From Mucilaginibacter terrae (GTDB lineage Bacteria > Bacteroidota > Bacteroidia > Sphingobacteriales > Sphingobacteriaceae), in contig NZ_JAVLVU010000001.1 in the NCBI RefSeq assembly GCF_031951985.1, forward strand, positions 3,348,001 to 3,412,000: 64,000 nt of DNA, in the 5' to 3' direction. A program made the position numbers and the translations under genes. A model generated the notes under the pieces. That model ran no database searches, was not told the origin of the DNA, and saw only the letters and a program-made list of their open reading frames with translations. Shown in pieces: positions 18,383-27,541 of this stretch; the first letter of the stretch is position 1; each line of letters opens with the position of its first letter.

Positions 18383-21300
18383 ATGGATTGGGAGCTATTT
18401 AAAGAAAAACATCCGAGAGGTACAATATTTGAACTGAATGTGACCAAAAAGGTGCTACCCGCTTTTCTTTTTTTTAAATTCACGGACCAGATTAGCGGCT
18501 CACTCCACATTTCTGAGTTAAACTGGAATTTTGGCCTTTGCCAAGAAGACTTCCGTTCGATCCGGCCTGACCGGCCTTTACAAATCTATGTCAAAGAGTT
18601 TAACGACGAACATAAAAAAGTTATTCTGGGACGCAAAATGCTGCACACAAGGCCTTCAGCTTCCATCATTTGGGAACAGCTGGAGTTAAATGAGCCCGTC
18701 GATGCGATCGTTTACGAAGAATTTAAGAATAAGCTGACCATTAAACTTGCTTCGGGACTTTATGGCACACTACCGCTTTCGCCGGAAATGAATTGCGAAC
18801 TCAGGGATAAGATTAAGGTTGTACCCTTATCAAAAGATGACCATTTTGAAGTGATCAATTGCGCGTTGTCGGGCTTTTTCGAGAAGACTAAAGCCAGAGA
18901 CAAGACCGTGATGAATGATTTTGAAGCGAACCTCGATGAAAGTAATTTTACCAATGCCGAGGATGTCCTGACCAGCTTCGAGCGTTTCAGTACCTCCATT
19001 TACTGGAAATTCATGAGTTATGACGAACAGCTCCAGTTACAGGCCAGTTTCCTTAATAACCCTAATTTATTTTCTAGGGCAGATGCTGGGCCGGAACCAA
19101 TCTATATTGAATTTCCATTTGAAGGTTATGCACTCGATGATCTGATCAACCAAGTCGGCCCTGTACTGTTTCCAGCCGCCGAAGTAGATGTAGCTTCTAA
19201 TAAAGCCGATTTGTTTATTTTATTAAGCAAGGAGCCCTTTTGGTACAGTCAGTTCTTTCAGGACAGGGTTGCAGCCAATGATGACCGTTTTACCTCCCGT
19301 AATTTTTCGTTTTTCAATAACCGCTTATCTATCTACGGTGAGATCTTACATAACAATCGGTTCAGGATAAATTCGATCAAATCCTCTGAACACAAAGATG
19401 CGTTACGGGACCGCAGTAAAAATCTGAAAAACAACTACACGATCCTGATCAAAAGGCCCGTGATCTTCTTTGATACTTCCATCAATGCGCCTTTCCAGAC
19501 CTATAATCCGGAATTTATTTCACGCATTCAGCAGAAGATTCACGGACGGCAACTTTTTGAGCGTTCCCTGACCGCGACGCTGGATCTGCTGAAAGCAGAA
19601 GGTAAAGATTTCGGTATATTCCAAGACTTCTTAAAAAACCAAATCTCCGTCGAAACCCGACAGGCCAGCAATACTGAAGTGGAGCTGACCTGTTGCAAAC
19701 TGAGCGAAAAGCTACAGACCGAATTTATTGACTTTACCGGGAAGGTAGCGGACGACCATCAGTTCAGCATTGATGAGCAGGTCACAATTACCGTAAAATC
19801 CTTAAATGCACCGCCCAATTTTTTTACGAGGGGAACCATCACTATGATCAAAGGCAAGGAGATCACCATCACTTGCATGCCGATAGATTTCTCCACCATA
19901 AAGGAAGGTTGCTACATTAAAAAGGTATTTAGCACCCGCCAGCACCAGGTTCAGCTCGACGTACTGGAACAGTTTTTCGCCAATAAACTTTCACTGGATG
20001 TTTTTTATAAGATTTTCTATGATCAGACAAACATCGCTGCTCCCGAAAACCTGGATATACATTTTTTTAATCAACGTTTGAACGATCCTAGCAATCCACA
20101 GCATCTGGCGGTAAAAAAAGCCGTAGGCAACCAAAATATCCTGCTTATCCAGGGGCCGCCCGGAACCGGCAAGACTACAGTAATCACCGAAGTGGTGAAG
20201 CAACTGGTCAAAAATAAGGAGCGAGTACTGGTAACCAGCCAGACACATGTAGCCGTGGATAACGTTTTAGAGCGGATTATTGAAGAAAAAGATATCCGTA
20301 TCGCACGTCTGGGCCAGTCCGAAATGATCTCGGGCTTTGCGGCTCCTTACCTGCTTGATCAGGCCCGAAAGGATTTTGAAAAAGATATTATCGGCGTGGT
20401 CGATCTGAAGTTGGAACTCGTCATGCAGTTCCTGGCGGCAGGAACTACAGATAAGCTAGATATGATGTCGACCGGCGATGATGATGCTTCTGCCGGTTGG
20501 AAAAAAGGACAGCTGCGGACATTTTTAAACCTGCTTCGATCAAAATCAAGCGAAGAATTAACCAATTTGCTGGATACACTCCAAGACTGGAAAAAGGTGA
20601 TTACTGCCACTCCTGATCTTTATAACGGACTATTCGTCCAGAACCTCGATGTTGTTTTTGGCACCTGTATCGGCATCGCCACCAATCGTTTATTAGGCGG
20701 CAGTGACCTTATGTTCGATACCGTCATCCTTGATGAAGCAGGTAAAGCGAATATCTCGGAAACACTGACCGCGATATCCAAAGCAAAAAAAGTAATCCTG
20801 GTAGGTGACCATAAGCAGCTGCCGCCATTCATAGATTCCATTAGCATGGGACAGTTCACACAAAGTTCCAAGCGTTTTCGTGACGGCGAAATCAATGAAG
20901 AAGACGTCAAAAAAGCGCTCGGCGGCAGTTTTTTCGAATACCTTCAGAAGGATGGTGTTTTGCCCGAAGAAAATAAATGTATGCTGGCCGTTCAACACCG
21001 TATGCATCCCGATATTGGAAATTTCGTTTCTGAATCGTTTTACGATTCCAAACTAGCCAATGGCCCGGCAACCACCGAGAACATTCTCCCCCTACCAGCC
21101 CCCTTCGATCAGCAGCTACTGTTTATCGATACTTCTTCTGATAAACAACCCCATGAGACTTCTTATGAAGGTTCGTATTTCAATGGCCTAGAAGCAAACT
21201 ATATCGCGGATTTTATTATACCGGAATTGCTTAACCATCAGGTCGCGGTTGAACATATGGCTATCGTCAGTCCCTATTCCCTGCAATGCAGGGAAATCAG

Positions 21301-22123
21301 TAAAATGCTCCGCAAGAAACTACCTGAGCAGGCCGCTTTAATCGAAGTCGCTACCCTGGATTCTTTCCAAGGTCGGGAATATGATGTCATCATTTTCTCT
21401 TTTACTCGAAGTTCACCGGCGAGCCGCGTTGGTTTCCTGGATGATGCACGGCGGCTGAATGTCGCTTTTTCAAGGGCGAAAAAGAAGCTGATCTTGATCG
21501 GCAACGCCGAAACACTTTGCGACCCTAAAAGTCATTTCGACCGTTACTATGTAAGCCTGTTTAAGCGTTTAAAACAATATAGCGCCCGTTATGGTCGTTT
21601 TTACCGCTCGAATGATTTGAAGCAAAAGCCGCCCAAAATAGGCGATGAGGTTCAGGTTACTGTAGTTCGGGTTTACAATTACGGAGTATTGGTGAAATTC
21701 GGTGCGAACCAGGGATTGATCTTCAACGACCAGTTATTAATTTTCAAGGAGGAAACTCTCAGTGAAAAATATGGCCTAGATGCAAAATTTAATGCTTGGA
21801 TTTCCGGGATCAATTCCAAAGGAATAGTTCTGACCACCATTAGCCGACGGCCAAAAGCACCCGTTCGGACGCCGCATCCGTTCGACGCTTTTGCCAAAAT
21901 GTATCAAACCGGTGATCAGCTGGAAGGAACGATCACAAAAGTGTTTCCCGGTGCCACTAATCAAAGAGTCATCGTGGAGTTCACTTCCGGGGTCGAAGGC
22001 ATGTTCTACACAACGCTGCAAAATCGCCGGATTACAATCGGTGCAAGCTTGCCCGTAAAGTTAACTAAGATAGATCCTTCCAAAAGATCACTCACCTGTC
22101 AACTTGTTTATGAACGGTTTTAA
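18383..22123 (+). CDS. SF1 helicase of COG1112/Upf1 type with S1 domains
   Basis: This 1246-residue protein has two S1/OB-like segments at the N-terminus (about 12-85 and 95-150), a long middle region, and an SF1B helicase core. Motifs are Walker A GPPGTGKTT (about 591), ILDEAGKAN (about 782), VGDHKQLPP (about 806), QHRMHP (about 870), SFQGREYDVI (about 993) and NVAFSRAKKKL (about 1024). Two more S1-like domains close the protein (about 1086-1150 and 1177-1240). S1 domains suggest RNA or RNA-DNA hybrid binding. It leads a five-gene overlapping cluster with a PLD-family protein, as in Mokosh defence systems. The next gene overlaps its end by 14 nt. Confidence 0.88.
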   Translation: MDWELFKEKHPRGTIFELNVTKKVLPAFLFFKFTDQISGSLHISELNWNFGLCQEDFRSIRPDRPLQIYVKEFNDEHKKVILGRKMLHTRPSASIIWEQLELNEPVDAIVYEEFKNKLTIKLASGLYGTLPLSPEMNCELRDKIKVVPLSKDDHFEVINCALSGFFEKTKARDKTVMNDFEANLDESNFTNAEDVLTSFERFSTSIYWKFMSYDEQLQLQASFLNNPNLFSRADAGPEPIYIEFPFEGYALDDLINQVGPVLFPAAEVDVASNKADLFILLSKEPFWYSQFFQDRVAANDDRFTSRNFSFFNNRLSIYGEILHNNRFRINSIKSSEHKDALRDRSKNLKNNYTILIKRPVIFFDTSINAPFQTYNPEFISRIQQKIHGRQLFERSLTATLDLLKAEGKDFGIFQDFLKNQISVETRQASNTEVELTCCKLSEKLQTEFIDFTGKVADDHQFSIDEQVTITVKSLNAPPNFFTRGTITMIKGKEITITCMPIDFSTIKEGCYIKKVFSTRQHQVQLDVLEQFFANKLSLDVFYKIFYDQTNIAAPENLDIHFFNQRLNDPSNPQHLAVKKAVGNQNILLIQGPPGTGKTTVITEVVKQLVKNKERVLVTSQTHVAVDNVLERIIEEKDIRIARLGQSEMISGFAAPYLLDQARKDFEKDIIGVVDLKLELVMQFLAAGTTDKLDMMSTGDDDASAGWKKGQLRTFLNLLRSKSSEELTNLLDTLQDWKKVITATPDLYNGLFVQNLDVVFGTCIGIATNRLLGGSDLMFDTVILDEAGKANISETLTAISKAKKVILVGDHKQLPPFIDSISMGQFTQSSKRFRDGEINEEDVKKALGGSFFEYLQKDGVLPEENKCMLAVQHRMHPDIGNFVSESFYDSKLANGPATTENILPLPAPFDQQLLFIDTSSDKQPHETSYEGSYFNGLEANYIADFIIPELLNHQVAVEHMAIVSPYSLQCREISKMLRKKLPEQAALIEVATLDSFQGREYDVIIFSFTRSSPASRVGFLDDARRLNVAFSRAKKKLILIGNAETLCDPKSHFDRYYVSLFKRLKQYSARYGRFYRSNDLKQKPPKIGDEVQVTVVRVYNYGVLVKFGANQGLIFNDQLLIFKEETLSEKYGLDAKFNAWISGINSKGIVLTTISRRPKAPVRTPHPFDAFAKMYQTGDQLEGTITKVFPGATNQRVIVEFTSGVEGMFYTTLQNRRITIGASLPVKLTKIDPSKRSLTCQLVYERF

Positions 22124-23453
22124 CTTAAATAGAGACCTCTTTTATACCGCGTGCCTCGACAAGGGAATGGAGGTCCGGGCGATAGCGGCTATCGAATATC
22201 CCTTAATCCATATCCATGCCACTACGCTGGAAACAGCAGATGAGAGTTACGACCAATTTGACCGCTACCTGATCACTGAGGTCGTACGATCAGGTTCCGG
22301 AGATATCAGTGAACTGGCCAGCATTACGGGGATAAGCGAACAGGTATTCCGGTTGCGTGGTAAGGTCATGGAAGAAAGAGGTTACTTGCGTTTCAGCTCC
22401 GAGCGCTTACTGATTCATACGGAAAAAGCCATTGAATGGATGGAGGCCCCACTGATGGATAGGGCGATCCGCAGAACACGTTCTTTCCTGTTGGACGGTC
22501 AAGATCATCAGCCGCTGAAAGCATATTTCTATAAGGACGGCAAAGATTTCATGATCACCGAAGATAAAAAAGACGCCAATGGCAAAAAGATCTTTAATCC
22601 TTCGCTAATCCACAATCCGCCATCCGCAGGCCTGAAGGAACGTATTTTAAGCCTTGATCATGATGATCGTGGAAATCACAATATCCCTTTTGCCTTAAAA
22701 GATATTGTTGATTACGATTTTCACCTGTGCACGTTTCCCGCAGCAATTGTCATGGGTGTAGGTTCAGACGGCCAGGTCATTAAAGAACTGGTCAACTGCA
22801 ATGGCTTTTATGCGGAAAGAGAGGCTATGGCACCTTGGGGTATAAAAATCGCCGCCGAAATCAATAACCTGACTGTCCAAATTCTACAAATTCAAAAGGC
22901 AGAAGAAGGCGAAAAAACACTTTCATTCCGATCAAGTTGGGGCAGTAATGAACCTGGTGAATCCGTTATCTTTTGCAAACCCGATTTGAATCACCTGTCG
23001 GCAATAATCAGCCGACAATACGACATCACTGATCTATCAAAAGACTTGATAAGTTACACGGAAACTTCCATCGAACTGACCGTCACCATGGCGTTATTCC
23101 TTCTGCCGGGTTTAAAGAAAAAAGCCATACTGGAAGGTTTGGTGCGCCAGCGAGATTACCTGCTGCAACCGCCCTACATGGGCGTTTGGCTTATTTTTTA
23201 TAAGGTGATCGCTGGCGATGAAGATATGCAAAGGTTAACGGATCTGTATGCGGTGATTAAAACCGCCCTTCCGATACAACAACTGTTAGATCATTACCTC
23301 GGCGATGTTAAAAAGTTGCGAATGGATCTGGTGCTGATCGGAGCCTTTGATTATCTCGAGACCCTAGATATTGACCTGTTTATGTACCATCGGGAAAATA
23401 AAACAGAACTACGTTATAAAAATTTTACCTCTAATGGAACGAATAGACAATAG
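22110..23453 (+). CDS. Winged-helix protein of unknown function, defence cluster A
   Basis: I start this 447-residue protein at ATG 22110, inside the helicase gene, since the frame's first possible codon is TTG. Residues about 40-100 read as a winged helix (SGSGDISELASITGISEQVFRLRGKVMEERGYL). The remainder is not recognised: there is no nuclease, kinase or nucleotidyltransferase motif I can defend. It is a candidate sensor or signal-producing partner because it is always coupled here to the helicase and PLD genes. It overlaps the next gene by 20 nt. Confidence 0.7.
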   Translation: MNGFNLNRDLFYTACLDKGMEVRAIAAIEYPLIHIHATTLETADESYDQFDRYLITEVVRSGSGDISELASITGISEQVFRLRGKVMEERGYLRFSSERLLIHTEKAIEWMEAPLMDRAIRRTRSFLLDGQDHQPLKAYFYKDGKDFMITEDKKDANGKKIFNPSLIHNPPSAGLKERILSLDHDDRGNHNIPFALKDIVDYDFHLCTFPAAIVMGVGSDGQVIKELVNCNGFYAEREAMAPWGIKIAAEINNLTVQILQIQKAEEGEKTLSFRSSWGSNEPGESVIFCKPDLNHLSAIISRQYDITDLSKDLISYTETSIELTVTMALFLLPGLKKKAILEGLVRQRDYLLQPPYMGVWLIFYKVIAGDEDMQRLTDLYAVIKTALPIQQLLDHYLGDVKKLRMDLVLIGAFDYLETLDIDLFMYHRENKTELRYKNFTSNGTNRQ

Positions 23454-24921
23454 CGGGAATTACCAGGGTGGTTATTTTATCAAAAACGAACTGGTAGAAA
23501 CGGCTTCGTTCACGGGTGGAGACGGTTTTGTAGTAACCTGCCAACAGGATCGTGGTCTTTTACAGGAAATGATCTATCAGGCGAAAGAAGCCAAGCATTA
23601 TATCAAGATTTGTTCCTTTATCGTAGATAACAAACAGATTTTTGATGTTTTAATCGACCATTTGAAAAAAGGACAAATCGCCGTATTCGTTTTAACAGCC
23701 GTTAATGACCAGAGCATTCAAAGCGACCTGCTGAACGAAGAAGATGATAATGACCTTCGAAAATCACGGCACTTATTATATATCAGTGAATTGGTGCAGG
23801 CTGGCGCGCATGTCCGGGCTTCGTACAATGCCCACGCCAAATTCATGATCAGGGACGGAAAAGAAGCTTTATTAATGTCGGCCAACCTCACCGAGCCGTC
23901 CCTAAACAATAATGAAAAAAATAATCCGCCTAATGATGAAAGCGGGATCATCCTTTCTGATCCGGAAGAAGTATTTGATTTAGAACAGATCTTTGACGCA
24001 GTTTTTCTTTATGGAACAGAATTCAAGAAGTTTATTACCCTGAAGGATAAGAGTCAGCTGATCGATCAAAAAGAGCCGGATATCATCAAACACGATTTCC
24101 CCAGCCTGAATGGCAAGGTACTGCTTTCCTATGAACAATATCATAGCTCGATTTATAAGGAAATACTCGCGCATATTGCTCAAGCGCAGCAAATGATCTG
24201 CGTTTCAAGTTACAGTGTTGTTGCCCTAGAAAATTTACCCGGCTTCACAGCCGCTATCAAGGATTTTATCGTCCGAGGCGGTCGGGTCATCCTGTTCTGC
24301 CGGGCTATGAATCACCGGTCTGACCATCTCAAGGGCTGTAAAATCCTGGCCGATCTCGGGGTGACTATCTATGCGGATATGTTTAATCACTCCAAAGGAT
24401 TATACAGCGATTTGGAAGAAGGAATAGTCTTTACAGCCAATATCGATGGTAAACACGGACTGATCAATGGTTTTGAGGTGGGTTATAAACTCAAAGCGGG
24501 TCACCGCTCCTTTGCTAAGTTTCGGGAATTTACCTTTTATCAGCAGCAGACCGCGCCCTTCATATATAAGGTTAACCCAGCCAAGCAGGAATTAAATGAT
24601 TTCTATAAGCATTGGTATAAATGCAAACAGGCCAAGCCAATAGCGATCCCGGAAACCCTGGAGATCAAATACCGGGCCGGTGCGATCCTGATACCTAAGT
24701 TTATACATTACCTTCAAAGTTATCCAGTGTTCTATTCCAAAACAATTGCCGCTCAAAAGGTATTTTTACAATTTGAAATTTTCGATACCTGTTACGCACT
24801 GGAGGAATTGAACGAAAGTACACTGAACCTAATCAAAGAAGTTCCCTTTAAAGAACAGTTTAAGGGAGAAAAATATTTATATTGTTATCAATCCATTAGC
24901 CTGGTATCCTATGAACGCTGA
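23434..24921 (+). CDS. Phospholipase D-family protein with two HKD motifs
   Basis: The start at ATG 23434 (MERIDNSGNYQGGYFIKNEL) overlaps the previous stop by 20 nt; an earlier in-frame start at 23371 is less likely. Two HxKx4D motifs are visible: HAKFMIRD at about residue 134 with downstream MSANLTEPS, and HSKGLYSD at about 319 with FTANID. Two HKD halves form one active site in the PLD superfamily, which includes nucleases such as Nuc and BfiI. No signal peptide is present, so a cytoplasmic nuclease role is the best inference. PLD nuclease plus COG1112-type helicase is the signature of Mokosh-like defence. Confidence 0.82.
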   Translation: MERIDNSGNYQGGYFIKNELVETASFTGGDGFVVTCQQDRGLLQEMIYQAKEAKHYIKICSFIVDNKQIFDVLIDHLKKGQIAVFVLTAVNDQSIQSDLLNEEDDNDLRKSRHLLYISELVQAGAHVRASYNAHAKFMIRDGKEALLMSANLTEPSLNNNEKNNPPNDESGIILSDPEEVFDLEQIFDAVFLYGTEFKKFITLKDKSQLIDQKEPDIIKHDFPSLNGKVLLSYEQYHSSIYKEILAHIAQAQQMICVSSYSVVALENLPGFTAAIKDFIVRGGRVILFCRAMNHRSDHLKGCKILADLGVTIYADMFNHSKGLYSDLEEGIVFTANIDGKHGLINGFEVGYKLKAGHRSFAKFREFTFYQQQTAPFIYKVNPAKQELNDFYKHWYKCKQAKPIAIPETLEIKYRAGAILIPKFIHYLQSYPVFYSKTIAAQKVFLQFEIFDTCYALEELNESTLNLIKEVPFKEQFKGEKYLYCYQSISLVSYER

Positions 24922-25498
24922 ACAATTTTCCGACAATATTCAATCTTGGATGGACCTGTCCGGCAGTGGACGTCACGCCGAAGCGGAAAAGTTTTATTAT
25001 AAAGAACTTTTTGAAGCAGTGATCACTGCTTTTTGTAAAAAGTACACGGGGCGCAAAACTGGCGGTTTGCTGGTTTCATTGCTTGGCTTTAGCCCAGAGC
25101 CGGTGATCCTAACTGCATCCTTGCTTCAACCGGCGACGCACCTTATCGTTACCACACCCTTAAAACAAGAGATCGTCCAGGTATTAGAGAAATATTTACA
25201 ACCCGGTTACCAGCTAGTGATCCTTGAAGATACCAGTTTCAAGACCATTTATAAACGTATTAAAGAATCTTTAAGCGACTTCCCGACCAGTAATATCACT
25301 GTGGATATCACTGGTGGTAAGAAGTCCATGGTTGCTGCAGCCGCTATCTTTGCCAAAGATTATGGCAGTGAGATTGTTTATGTAGATTTTGAGGTTTACC
25401 TGAAAGAATTGCGAAAACCAAAACCAGGAACAGAGTATCTTAATGTGATCTATGACCCGCTAACCGATCAACCTGAAACTTCTATAATTAATGGCTAA
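24911..25498 (+). CDS. Stand-alone CARF-domain protein
   Basis: This 195-residue protein has a short helical N-terminus, then a Rossmann-like fold with SLLGFSPEPVIL at about 54-65, and the glycine-rich ligand loop VDITGGKKSM at about 131-140. This pair of motifs is characteristic of CARF domains, which bind cyclic oligoadenylates in type III CRISPR systems. No effector domain is attached, so it could be a sensor, a decoy or a ring-nuclease-like protein. Its ATG lies inside the last codons of the PLD gene, and its end overlaps the next CARF gene by 8 nt. Confidence 0.75.
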   Translation: MNAEQFSDNIQSWMDLSGSGRHAEAEKFYYKELFEAVITAFCKKYTGRKTGGLLVSLLGFSPEPVILTASLLQPATHLIVTTPLKQEIVQVLEKYLQPGYQLVILEDTSFKTIYKRIKESLSDFPTSNITVDITGGKKSMVAAAAIFAKDYGSEIVYVDFEVYLKELRKPKPGTEYLNVIYDPLTDQPETSIING

Positions 25499-26594
25499 AC
25501 ATCAGATCGCTCTGGTCGGTGGGCAAATCCTGCCGATTTATTTTGGTATCAAGGAATTTGCTCCTGACCATATTCATTTTATCGTATCTGCGGAATCGCA
25601 GGGGAAATCAGCTCAGATCAGGCACTTGATAGGCCCAGGCAAAGTTGCCGAGTATACATGCAATCCTTATGAAATCTCCTCTATCAAATCGATCTGCGAA
25701 AAAATTATCAGACAAACGATCGCAGGCGATGAGGTACTGTTTAACCTGACCGGCGGAAATAAGGTCATGTTGCTGGCAGCTCAGGCAGTCATGAATGAGC
25801 ATAGTTTCAAAGGTGTCTATATCAATCAAAATGAAACGGTCCTGCACCTGCCGGAGATGACTGAACAACCATTAAGTTGCACCGTAACTACAGCAGAATT
25901 CATTCAATTGACAGGGCACCAGTTCTCTGGGTTTAAAAAAATAACAGATATCTCAACCGAGGATTTCAGGGCGGCAGAAAAGATCAACGACTTTGCAATT
26001 TATAATGAAAAAGCCTACCTAAAGATATTACCTGCTGTCTCCCGAAACTTTAAAACTTTTAAGGATGTACCGGTGAAAGGCACACTTGAAATTAATGCAG
26101 GTCTGAGTATGAACTGGAGTGAAAAAAATGTCCAGCTAACGCTATTAGGTAAAAACGTTTTGAATGTCACCGCCCCATCTGCCCGCGAATTATTATTCAG
26201 GGCGGCTTGGTGGGAACTGATCGTAGCCGAACAGATCAAAAAGTGGGTCAAGGTCAAAGAGCTGCTATTGCATTGTGAACTTCCCTTTAAGGGCGACAAA
26301 ACTGCTACAAAGAATGAGATTGATATCCTGCTGAATGTTGGCCGTAAAATGATTTTTGTCGAATGTAAATCCGGTGCTGTTAAACAGGAAGATATTAATA
26401 AAATGAAAATCGTCAAAGATACCTACGGCGGGTTTATTGCCAAATCCATCTTAGTTTCTCGTTTTACACCGCCGCCTGGCATCATTGAAAAATGCAAAGA
26501 GCTAAATGTAGAATTATGTGTGTTGCGGCAGGGGCTTCCGGCAAATACGTTGATTACCGCGCTTGATAAATTGAATAAACGACTAAGTATCTAA
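25491..26594 (+). CDS. CARF - PD-(D/E)XK nuclease, Can2/Card1-like (DUF1887)
   Basis: The 367-residue protein begins with a CARF domain: MAKHQIALVGGQILPIYFGI and the ligand loop FNLTGGNKVMLLAA at about residue 83-96. A linker follows, and then a PD-(D/E)XK core with NEIDIL (about 274-279) and FVECKSG (about 290-296). The order CARF then DUF1887 nuclease is that of Can2/Card1, which degrade DNA or RNA when cyclic oligoadenylate binds. It closes the five-gene cluster. No Cas10 or other cas gene is in the window, so its activator must come from elsewhere or from the cluster itself. The length is within the family range. Confidence 0.82.
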   Translation: MAKHQIALVGGQILPIYFGIKEFAPDHIHFIVSAESQGKSAQIRHLIGPGKVAEYTCNPYEISSIKSICEKIIRQTIAGDEVLFNLTGGNKVMLLAAQAVMNEHSFKGVYINQNETVLHLPEMTEQPLSCTVTTAEFIQLTGHQFSGFKKITDISTEDFRAAEKINDFAIYNEKAYLKILPAVSRNFKTFKDVPVKGTLEINAGLSMNWSEKNVQLTLLGKNVLNVTAPSARELLFRAAWWELIVAEQIKKWVKVKELLLHCELPFKGDKTATKNEIDILLNVGRKMIFVECKSGAVKQEDINKMKIVKDTYGGFIAKSILVSRFTPPPGIIEKCKELNVELCVLRQGLPANTLITALDKLNKRLSI

Positions 26595-26643
26595 AAATTA
26601 AATTTTCTTACTTCCGAACTGTTTATAAGTATTTAACATCAAT

Positions 26644-26662
26644 CCGAGTCGGATAAACTCGG
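26644..26662 (+). terminator. Possible terminator after defence cluster A
   Basis: CCGAGT (26644-26649) and ACTCGG (26657-26662) form a short stem followed by an AT-rich run. It is weak but correctly placed after 26594. The rest of 26595-26792 has no gene. Confidence 0.4.
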
Positions 26663-26792
26663 AGTATTTTCCAATTCTGTTCATTCAATTTTGTACCAAA
26701 GCAATGCATCTGAAATAATGATGCGTCAGGTTAAGCTCATATCTATTTAGTTGGGCTTAACCGATATCAATGGTTTAACAAAATTGAAAGCT

Positions 26793-27091
26793 ATGGCAAC
26801 AGAGATCATCACCCGGGAAGACCTGGAAGCATTCGGCGAGAAGCTGATGAGCCAGATGAAAGCACTATTGAGCGGAGGTACAGCCGAAGGCGAACCGCGC
26901 AAGTGGATCAAGAGCTACCAGGTCAAGAACCTGCTTAAGATCAGCAGTAACACCCTTCAAACGCTTCGTGACAACGGCACGATTCCTTTTACTAAAATCG
27001 GCGGTATTCTATTCTATATTATGAGATGGATGCGATTCAAAAAGTCCTGCGGGGTGAAGTACTATCCAAACGTATTCGTTTAGCGAGGTAA
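26793..27091 (+). pseudogene. Helix-turn-helix protein, frameshifted near its end
   Basis: From ATG 26793 the frame reads MATEIITREDLEAFGEKLMS and a MerR/excisionase-like HTH (WIKSYQVKNLLKISSNTLQ ... GTIPFTKIGGILFY). At about 27022 the frame shifts. A neighbouring frame continues YEMDAIQKVLRGEVLSKRIR and ends at 27091, which is the usual ending of this Bacteroidota family. The uninterrupted frame ends wrongly at 27083. A one- or two-base indel, real or a sequencing error, explains it. Such small HTH genes often precede mobilisation genes and may act as excisionase or regulator. Confidence 0.75.
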
Positions 27092-27108
27092 GACTGTCTT
27101 AACGAAAT

Positions 27109-27149
27109 GGAGCAAGCCATGTTTTCGCTACGCTTAAACGGCTTGCTCC
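27109..27149 (+). other. Perfect hairpin upstream of mob genes, candidate oriT
   Basis: GGAGCAAGCC (27109-27118) and GGCTTGCTCC (27140-27149) are perfectly complementary with a 21-nt loop. It lies 57 bp before the MobC-like gene and about 390 bp before the relaxase, the usual place of an origin of transfer. A terminator for the HTH gene is the alternative, but no T run follows. Confidence 0.45.
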
Positions 27150-27205
27150 TAACAGGAGCTACATCCAAATAGTGCTCTTTGCACTTCGTTTAAAATCGCA
27201 AAATT

Positions 27206-27541
27206 ATGGCAAGACCAGCATTAAGTGAAGAAGAAAGAAGGGTCGTACAGGTCAACATCCGGCTCACCGAGGAGGAAAGCAAAAGGGTTAGTGCGCAGGC
27301 CGAAGCCGCAAGCTTGACGCCTGCTAACTGGATACGGCATAAAGTCTTTACCGGCAGGTTCCCGGTGACCAAAGCATCGCCCATCGAGGCGAAGCTTTAC
27401 CGCGAGTTGCATTACATCGGCAACAACCTGAACCAGGCGGTAAAGCTTTTGCACTCAGGTAAACTCTCACCAGCCTACCTCACGATCCTAATGACCTTAC
27501 TCAATATCAAGAACGACATACTCAAACGATTGGTGGGATGA
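27206..27541 (+). CDS. MobC-like relaxosome accessory protein
   Basis: This 111-residue basic protein starts MARPALSEEERRVVQVNIRL, a ribbon-helix-helix-like N-terminus. It continues with the conserved LTPANWIRHKVF and NLNQAVKLLHSGKL of plasmid mobilisation MobC-type proteins. Such proteins bind oriT and help the relaxase open the strands. Its stop codon overlaps the relaxase ATG (ATGA), so the pair is translationally coupled. Confidence 0.85.
   Translation: MARPALSEEERRVVQVNIRLTEEESKRVSAQAEAASLTPANWIRHKVFTGRFPVTKASPIEAKLYRELHYIGNNLNQAVKLLHSGKLSPAYLTILMTLLNIKNDILKRLVG

Noticed and set aside
22104..22110. TTG start for the 447-aa protein
   Set aside because: An ATG two codons later gives the same product and is a better start.
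24911..26594. Type III CRISPR-Cas locus
   Set aside because: CARF proteins are present, but I see no repeat-spacer array, Cas10, Cas6 or other cas gene anywhere in the window.
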